Assembly: GCA_905214345.1 (NCBI GenBank)
Contig: CAJMLV010000019.1
Coordinates: forward strand, 1 to 56,229
Source of the DNA: an uncultured bacterium
Lineage (GTDB): Bacteria > Bacillota > Clostridia > Oscillospirales > Ruminococcaceae
Length of the DNA stretch: 56,229 nucleotides
Reading direction: 5' to 3'
Shown here piece after piece: positions 51,818-56,229 of the stretch; the stretch's first letter is position 1, and each line of letters begins with the position of its first letter. The notes below the pieces were generated by a model, which saw nothing but the letters and a program-made list of their open reading frames with translations, made no database searches and was not told the origin of the DNA. The position numbers were made by a program, and so were the translations under genes.

Positions 51818-52369
51818 TTATTGGTCTGTGAGAAGCTCGCCGGGGGCGAATCGGACGTCCCAGGCGTCAAAGGGCAGGCTGTCTGCCAGCAAAGCCTCGG
51901 GGCAGACAAGGAGCCGTCTGCCTTTATACTGTGCCAAAAACCGGTCGTAATACCCGCCGCCCCGGCCCAGACGTACCCCTCTGCGGTCCGCTGCCAGGCA
52001 GGGAACCAGGGCCAGGGTATCGGGACCGAAGGTCATCGGGTCCAGCACTTCGCCTTCCGCCGGTTCCCGGATTCCGTAGGCCGCCGGGCGCAGAACGTCC
52101 AGGCTGCGCAGTTCTACCCACTCCATCCGGCCTTCCGCCAGCACCCGGGGCACGGCCAGGCGTTTGCCTTCGGCCAGAACCCGGTCCAGGGCAGGGGAGA
52201 TGTCCGGTTCGGTGGGCAGGGGAACGAAGCAGAGGACCGTGCCGGCCGCCTGCCATTCCGGGCGGTCGAACAGCCGGGCACAGATGCGCTGCCCCATGCG
52301 GTGCAGTTTTTCCGGCGTCTGTTCCCGCCAGATGCGGCGGGCGGCGGCGCGGGCTTCGGTTTTGGTCAC
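51818..52369 (-). CDS. 5-Formyltetrahydrofolate cyclo-ligase
   Basis: This 183-residue enzyme converts 5-formyltetrahydrofolate to methenyltetrahydrofolate with ATP, returning a dead-end folate to one-carbon metabolism. Typical blocks are FVPLPTEPDISP, LVPCLAADRRGVRLGRGGGYYDRFL and the basic N-terminal helix. A GTG start at 52369 is preceded by AAAGGAGG at good spacing. Confidence 0.92.
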   Translation of the reverse strand: MTKTEARAAARRIWREQTPEKLHRMGQRICARLFDRPEWQAAGTVLCFVPLPTEPDISPALDRVLAEGKRLAVPRVLAEGRMEWVELRSLDVLRPAAYGIREPAEGEVLDPMTFGPDTLALVPCLAADRRGVRLGRGGGYYDRFLAQYKGRRLLVCPEALLADSLPFDAWDVRFAPGELLTDQ

Positions 52370-52478
52370 AGGGCAGGCCTCCTTTGCAGGTCATGGTCAC
52401 GCAGAACATCATACCATGCCCGCCCTTATCCATCAAGACGGAAACCGGGAGAATATGTTACACCTTTCCCGGATTATC

Positions 52479-52507
52479 TTGCGTGTTTCGGCAAAAAAGA
52501 GTACAAT
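52479..52507 (+). promoter_or_regulatory. Sigma-A-type promoter of the surface-polysaccharide genes
   Basis: TTGCGT (52479-52484) and TACAAT (52502-52507) are 17 nt apart, about 67 nt ahead of rfbC. Confidence 0.75.
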
Positions 52508-52573
52508 AATAGAATAAAATCGAATCAGTATGCCGATCTGTCAAAGGAAGGCATCGGAAGGAGTATATAGATT

Positions 52574-53140
52574 ATGGGTAAATTCAACTTTATTCAGACC
52601 GAAATTCCCGGCGTTGTTGTGATCGAACCCACCGTTTTTGGTGATGACCGCGGCTATTTTATGGAGACCTACCAGATCGACGATTTCGCCGCCGCCGGCA
52701 TCGACAAGCCTTTCGTGCAGGACAACCAGAGCCGTTCCACCAAGGGCGTACTGCGCGGCCTGCACTTCCAGAAGAACCACACCCAGGGCAAGCTGGTCCG
52801 GGTGACCATGGGCGAAGTGTATGACGTGGCTGTGGACTGCCGTCCCAACTCCGCCACCTTCGGCAAGTGGGTGGGCGTGACCCTCTCTGCCGAGAACAAG
52901 AAGATGTTCTATATCCCCGAAGGCTTTGCCCACGGCTTCCTGGTGCTGTCCGACGTGGCGGAATTCTGCTACAAGTGCACCGACGTGTACGACCCCACCA
53001 GCGAGGGCGGCATCCCCTACAACGACCCCACCGTCAATGTGCAGTGGCCGGACTGCGGCTGCGAGTACAAGACCAGCGCCAAGGACAAGGAGCATGAGCC
53101 CTTTGCCCAGCAGAAGTTTGAATACTTCGAGAAATACTGA
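52574..53140 (+). CDS. rfbC: dTDP-4-dehydrorhamnose 3,5-epimerase
   Basis: This 188-residue cupin-fold enzyme performs the epimerisation that leads to dTDP-L-rhamnose for surface glycans. Signature segments are DDRGYFMETY, NQSRSTKGVLRGLHFQ with the catalytic His64, MGEVYDVAVDCR and FYIPEGFAHGFLVLS. The other dTDP-rhamnose genes (rfbA, rfbB, rfbD) are not in the window. It leads a cluster with an exporter and a glycosyltransferase, so rhamnose is a likely component of the exported polymer. Confidence 0.95.
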   Translation: MGKFNFIQTEIPGVVVIEPTVFGDDRGYFMETYQIDDFAAAGIDKPFVQDNQSRSTKGVLRGLHFQKNHTQGKLVRVTMGEVYDVAVDCRPNSATFGKWVGVTLSAENKKMFYIPEGFAHGFLVLSDVAEFCYKCTDVYDPTSEGGIPYNDPTVNVQWPDCGCEYKTSAKDKEHEPFAQQKFEYFEKY

Positions 53141-53161
53141 AACATAAGGTAGGGCGCCGAC

Positions 53162-53962
53162 GTGCAAAGCATCAAAAATTCATTGGCGGGCTTCTGGAAG
53201 TACCGTTATCTGCTGCAGAACCTCATTACCCGGGACTTCAAGCTGAAGTACCGCCGCAGTGTGCTGGGCGTTGCCTGGAGCATCCTCAACCCGCTGCTGA
53301 CCTGCCTGGTCATGTTCCTGGTGTTCGACTCCATCATGAAAGGCCTGCGCGGGGAAGGCATCCCCAACTTTGCGGGCTTCCTGATCATTGGCCAGCTGCT
53401 GTTCAACTTCTTCCGGGAATCCACCAGCATGGCCATGGAAAGCGTGCTGAAAAACGCCCCGCTGCTGCGCAAGGTTTATATCCCGAAATACATCTTCCCC
53501 ATGGAAAAGATCTGTTTCGCCATGGTCAATTGTGCCTTCAGCTTCATCGCGCTGGTCATCGTCTTTGTCATCACCTGGACCCCCGTGACCTTCTCCACTG
53601 CCTGGATGGCCCTGTATCCCCTCGTCATGCTGTTCTTCTTCAGCCTGGGCATCGGTTTGCTGCTGTCGGCGCTGTATGTCTTTGTGCGGGACATCATGCA
53701 TATCTGGGAAGTGTTCTGCACTCTGCTGGTCTACGCCAGCGCTATCTTCTATGACCCCGAAGCCCTTTCGGGCATCATGCAGCAGCTCATCCATATCAAC
53801 CCCATGTACTGGTACATCACTTCTTTCCGCAGCTGTGTGCTGTGGGGCGAAGGGTTGTCCATGAGCATGGTGGTGGTCTGCTTCCTCTGCGCCGCGGTCA
53901 GCATGACCATCGGCGTGGTGGTATTCAAGAAAAACCAGGACAAGTTTGTCCTGTACATGTAA
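53162..53962 (+). CDS. Polysaccharide ABC exporter permease (Wzm/TagG type)
   Basis: This 266-residue membrane protein of the ABC-2 family has about six membrane segments. The N-terminal NLITRDFKLKYRRSVLGVAWSI signature (shown in part: RDFKLKYRRS and LGVAWSILNPL) is typical of O-antigen, teichoic acid and capsule exporters. GTG at 53162 is the likely start, behind AAGGTAGGG. The ATPase partner follows after 14 nt. Confidence 0.9.
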   Translation: MQSIKNSLAGFWKYRYLLQNLITRDFKLKYRRSVLGVAWSILNPLLTCLVMFLVFDSIMKGLRGEGIPNFAGFLIIGQLLFNFFRESTSMAMESVLKNAPLLRKVYIPKYIFPMEKICFAMVNCAFSFIALVIVFVITWTPVTFSTAWMALYPLVMLFFFSLGIGLLLSALYVFVRDIMHIWEVFCTLLVYASAIFYDPEALSGIMQQLIHINPMYWYITSFRSCVLWGEGLSMSMVVVCFLCAAVSMTIGVVVFKKNQDKFVLYM

Positions 53963-53976
53963 AGGGGGCCGGGAAG

Positions 53977-54747
53977 ATGAATCAGCAACAGCCCATCATC
54001 TCGGTGGAGCATGTCTCCATGCGCTTCAACCTGGCCAAGGAAAAGCACGAGAGTCTGAAAGAATACTTTGTGGCCCTGCTCCATGGCGGCGTCCGGTTTG
54101 ACGAGTTCTTTGCCCTGTCCGACGTGAGCCTGGACATCATGCCCGGGGACTTCTACGGCCTCATTGGCCTGAACGGCAGCGGCAAATCCACCCTGCTCAA
54201 GATCATCTCCGGCGTGTACAAGCCCAGCGCCGGCAAGGTGACGGTGAGGGGCACTATCGCGCCCCTCATCGAGCTGGGGGCCGGTTTTGACATGGACCTC
54301 ACCGCCCGGGAAAACATCTACCTCAACGGCACCGTGCTGGGCTATACCCCCAAGTACATCGACAGCAAGTTTGAGGACATTGTGGAATTCAGCGAACTGC
54401 GGGAATTCCTGGACGTGCCCCTGAAAAACTATTCCTCCGGCATGGTGGCCCGCCTGGCTTTTGCGGTGGCCACCATGACCAAGCCGGACATCCTCATCGC
54501 CGACGAAATTCTGTCGGTGGGTGACTTTTTGTTCCAGCAGAAATGCGAAAAGCGGATGGCGGAACTTATGAGCGGCGGCACCACCGTCATTCTGGTCAGC
54601 CATTCCATCGAGCAGATCGAGCGCATGTGCAACAAGGTGGCCTGGCTGGACCACGGCCATCTGCGCCGCAACGGCCCCACCGCCGAAGTCACCGCCGAGT
54701 ACAAACATTTTGAGAAAAAGGACAGTATGAAGGCCGACCGCGCCTGA
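53977..54747 (+). CDS. Polysaccharide ABC exporter ATPase (Wzt/TagH type)
   Basis: This 256-residue ATPase has Walker A GLNGSGKST (residues 64-72), signature NYSSGMVARLAFAVA, Walker B ILIADEILSVGD and VSHSIEQIERMCN. The YSSGM form of the signature and the DEILSVGD box are characteristic of polysaccharide exporters. It stops without the C-terminal carbohydrate-binding domain of longer Wzt proteins, so export probably depends on another termination signal. The start at 53977 follows AGGGGGCCGGGAAG. Confidence 0.9.
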   Translation: MNQQQPIISVEHVSMRFNLAKEKHESLKEYFVALLHGGVRFDEFFALSDVSLDIMPGDFYGLIGLNGSGKSTLLKIISGVYKPSAGKVTVRGTIAPLIELGAGFDMDLTARENIYLNGTVLGYTPKYIDSKFEDIVEFSELREFLDVPLKNYSSGMVARLAFAVATMTKPDILIADEILSVGDFLFQQKCEKRMAELMSGGTTVILVSHSIEQIERMCNKVAWLDHGHLRRNGPTAEVTAEYKHFEKKDSMKADRA

Positions 54748-54771
54748 TTCTGTCCCTTCTGGAGGGTCAGT

Positions 54772-56229
54772 ATGGCCAAAGAAACCGAAAACCGCCCCGC
54801 CGACGTAGCCGCCCAGGACAGTGTAGGGGGGATGGCCCGTCGTCTGCTGAATCCCGCTCACCTGCGGGACCTGGCCCGGCGCAGCGCCGCCACCCTGCGG
54901 GAACAGGGGGCGGAACAGCTCTGGCGGGATGTGACTTTCCGGGTGGGGCTGGCCTTCCATCATGATTCCTGGCGGCACCGGGCGGATATCCCTCTGCGCC
55001 GGGAACTGAAAGCCCAGCGGGCCGCCAACCTGCAGGGGCCGCTGGTCAGCGTTGTGGTTCCGGTGTACAACACGCCGGAAAATTTCTTCCGCCAGATGGT
55101 CAAGAGTGTGCAGCGCCAGACCTATGCCAACTGGCAGCTGGTGCTGGTGGATGCCTCGGATGAAGCCCGCCCGCTGACAGCCCGTCTGGGGCAGCAGCTG
55201 GCCGCCAAGGACAGCCGCATTGTGTACCGCAAGGTGGAAAACGGCGGTATCGCCGCCAACACCACGGCGGGCTTTGCCGCCGCCACAGGGGAGTATCTGG
55301 CCCTGCTGGACCACGATGACCTGCTGTACCCCAACGCCCTCTTTGAATGTGTGCAGACCATCCAAAACACCGGCGCTGATTTGGTGTACAGCGATGAGAT
55401 CGTTCTTTCCGCCGACCTGAAACAGCTGGGCGGCTACCACTTCAAACCGGACTTCGCTCCTGACTACCTGCGCGGGTGCAACTTCATCACCCATCTGGCT
55501 GTGTTTTCCCGCCCGCTGCTGGACGCCGCCGGCGCCGCCGAGTACAAGGAATTCGACGGCGCCCAGGACCACGACCTGCTGCTGCGCCTGACCGAGAAAG
55601 CGGCCCGCATCGAGCACATCAAGAAGGTGCTGTACATCTGGCGCGGCCATGCCGGGTCCACCGCCGCAGGCATGGAAGCCAAGCCCTACGCCCTGGAAGC
55701 CGGTGTGCGGGCCATCGACGCCCAGCTGAAGCGATTGAATCTGCCCGGTAAGGCGGAGATTCTGCCCGATGCGCCGGGAGCTTTCCAGGTGCGGTATGAG
55801 CTCACCGGCAACCCGCTGGTGTCGGTGCTCGTCCCCAACAAGGACCACACCGACGACCTGGAGCGCTGCCTGTCCAGCCTGTACAAGAACGCCGGATATG
55901 ACAATTTCGAGGTGCTGGTCATCGAGAACAACTCCACCGACCCCGCCACCGAGGAATACTACAAGACTCTGCCCGACCGCTACAAAAACTGCCGGGTGGT
56001 GCGGTATCAGGGGCCCTTCAACTTCTCCGCCATCAATAACTTTGGCGCCGCACAGGCCAAGGGCGAACACCTGCTGCTGCTGAACAACGATATTGAAGTG
56101 CTTTCCCACGATTTCCTGCGGGAACTGCTCAGTTACAGCCAGCGGGCAGATGTAGGGGCCGTGGGTGCCAAGCTCTCTGTGAATAAGCCAGCGTGCCGTT
56201 ATCCCGAAGCGTCTGTAACGTGCGAGGGC
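54772..56229 (+). CDS. Two-domain family 2 glycosyltransferase (partial, cut by window end)
   Basis: The open frame runs 486 codons to the window end without a stop. A first GT-A domain begins about residue 88 (VSVVVPVYN) with LALLDHDDLLYP and a catalytic-type DHDLLLRL segment. A second starts about residue 347 (VSVLVPNKD) with VIENNSTDPAT and LLLNNDIEVLS. Such tandem enzymes, often annotated as rhamnan or O-antigen synthesis proteins, extend surface polysaccharides. The ATG at 54772 follows GGAGGGTCAG. The last 18 or so codons no longer look like the family and use atypical codons, so the true continuation is uncertain. Confidence 0.88.
   Translation, partial: MAKETENRPADVAAQDSVGGMARRLLNPAHLRDLARRSAATLREQGAEQLWRDVTFRVGLAFHHDSWRHRADIPLRRELKAQRAANLQGPLVSVVVPVYNTPENFFRQMVKSVQRQTYANWQLVLVDASDEARPLTARLGQQLAAKDSRIVYRKVENGGIAANTTAGFAAATGEYLALLDHDDLLYPNALFECVQTIQNTGADLVYSDEIVLSADLKQLGGYHFKPDFAPDYLRGCNFITHLAVFSRPLLDAAGAAEYKEFDGAQDHDLLLRLTEKAARIEHIKKVLYIWRGHAGSTAAGMEAKPYALEAGVRAIDAQLKRLNLPGKAEILPDAPGAFQVRYELTGNPLVSVLVPNKDHTDDLERCLSSLYKNAGYDNFEVLVIENNSTDPATEEYYKTLPDRYKNCRVVRYQGPFNFSAINNFGAAQAKGEHLLLLNNDIEVLSHDFLRELLSYSQRADVGAVGAKLSVNKPACRYPEASVTCEG

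Overview
The window is a GC-rich chromosomal stretch from an anaerobic, Gram-positive gut-type Firmicute. The best guess is the Oscillospiraceae/Ruminococcaceae, near Gemmiger or Subdoligranulum. That placement is inferred from gene content: a complete acetyl-CoA-to-butyrate route ending in Ptb and Buk, a class B sortase, lipoprotein-type binding proteins, strong AGGAGG-type ribosome sites and high-GC codon use. No rRNA, CRISPR array, phage or transposase was seen. There is one tRNA (Pro-UGG).

Layout. 1-1.8 kb: a near-perfect palindrome at the very edge, then a leftward sortase B and polysaccharide deacetylase pair. 1.8-6.6 kb: a TPP-riboswitch-controlled thiamine operon, thiW-thiM-thiE-thiD-thiC, which makes the pyrimidine de novo but only salvages the thiazole. 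6.5-20.6 kb: a carbohydrate/organic-acid island with an AraC regulator, a YcxB-like membrane protein, a DctPQM TRAP transporter, two tandem GH31 glycosidases, an MBL-fold hydrolase on the opposite strand and a second DctPQM system. 21-27.9 kb: a sirohaem locus, with an 857-residue fusion (CoA-disulfide-reductase-like flavoprotein, rhodanese, sulfite/nitrite-reductase sirohaem module and 2[4Fe-4S] ferredoxin), followed by an FecCD-type ABC importer translationally linked to a fused sirohaem synthase (CysG). 27.9-33.5 kb: a leftward MMPL/RND exporter and a 1017-residue GLUG-repeat surface protein.

33.7-39.6 kb: L-rhamnose catabolism (divergent AraC regulator, rhaB, rhaA, rhaD, and fucO for lactaldehyde reduction). 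39.8-41.5 kb: an aspartate-dehydrogenase-like protein and a 2-hydroxyacid-dehydrogenase-like protein that lacks the usual catalytic residues. 41.6-51 kb: tRNA-Pro, then the butyrate divergon. Leftward are ptb and buk; rightward are coaD, thl, crt, hbd, bcd, etfB and etfA. The roughly 530-bp control region between them holds three sites close to the redox-sensor Rex consensus. 51-52.4 kb: a DUF4358-like lipoprotein and 5-formyltetrahydrofolate cyclo-ligase. 52.5 kb to the end: a surface-polysaccharide cluster (rfbC, Wzm/Wzt-type ABC exporter, and a two-domain family 2 glycosyltransferase cut by the window edge).

How the parts connect: rhamnose and the GH31/TRAP substrates feed carbon, FucO and the butyrate enzymes dispose of NADH, and Ptb-Buk recovers ATP. 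The least conventional element is the one-polypeptide sirohaem reductase with its adjacent cofactor operon, which looks like a self-contained NAD(P)H-driven sulfite or nitrite reductase.
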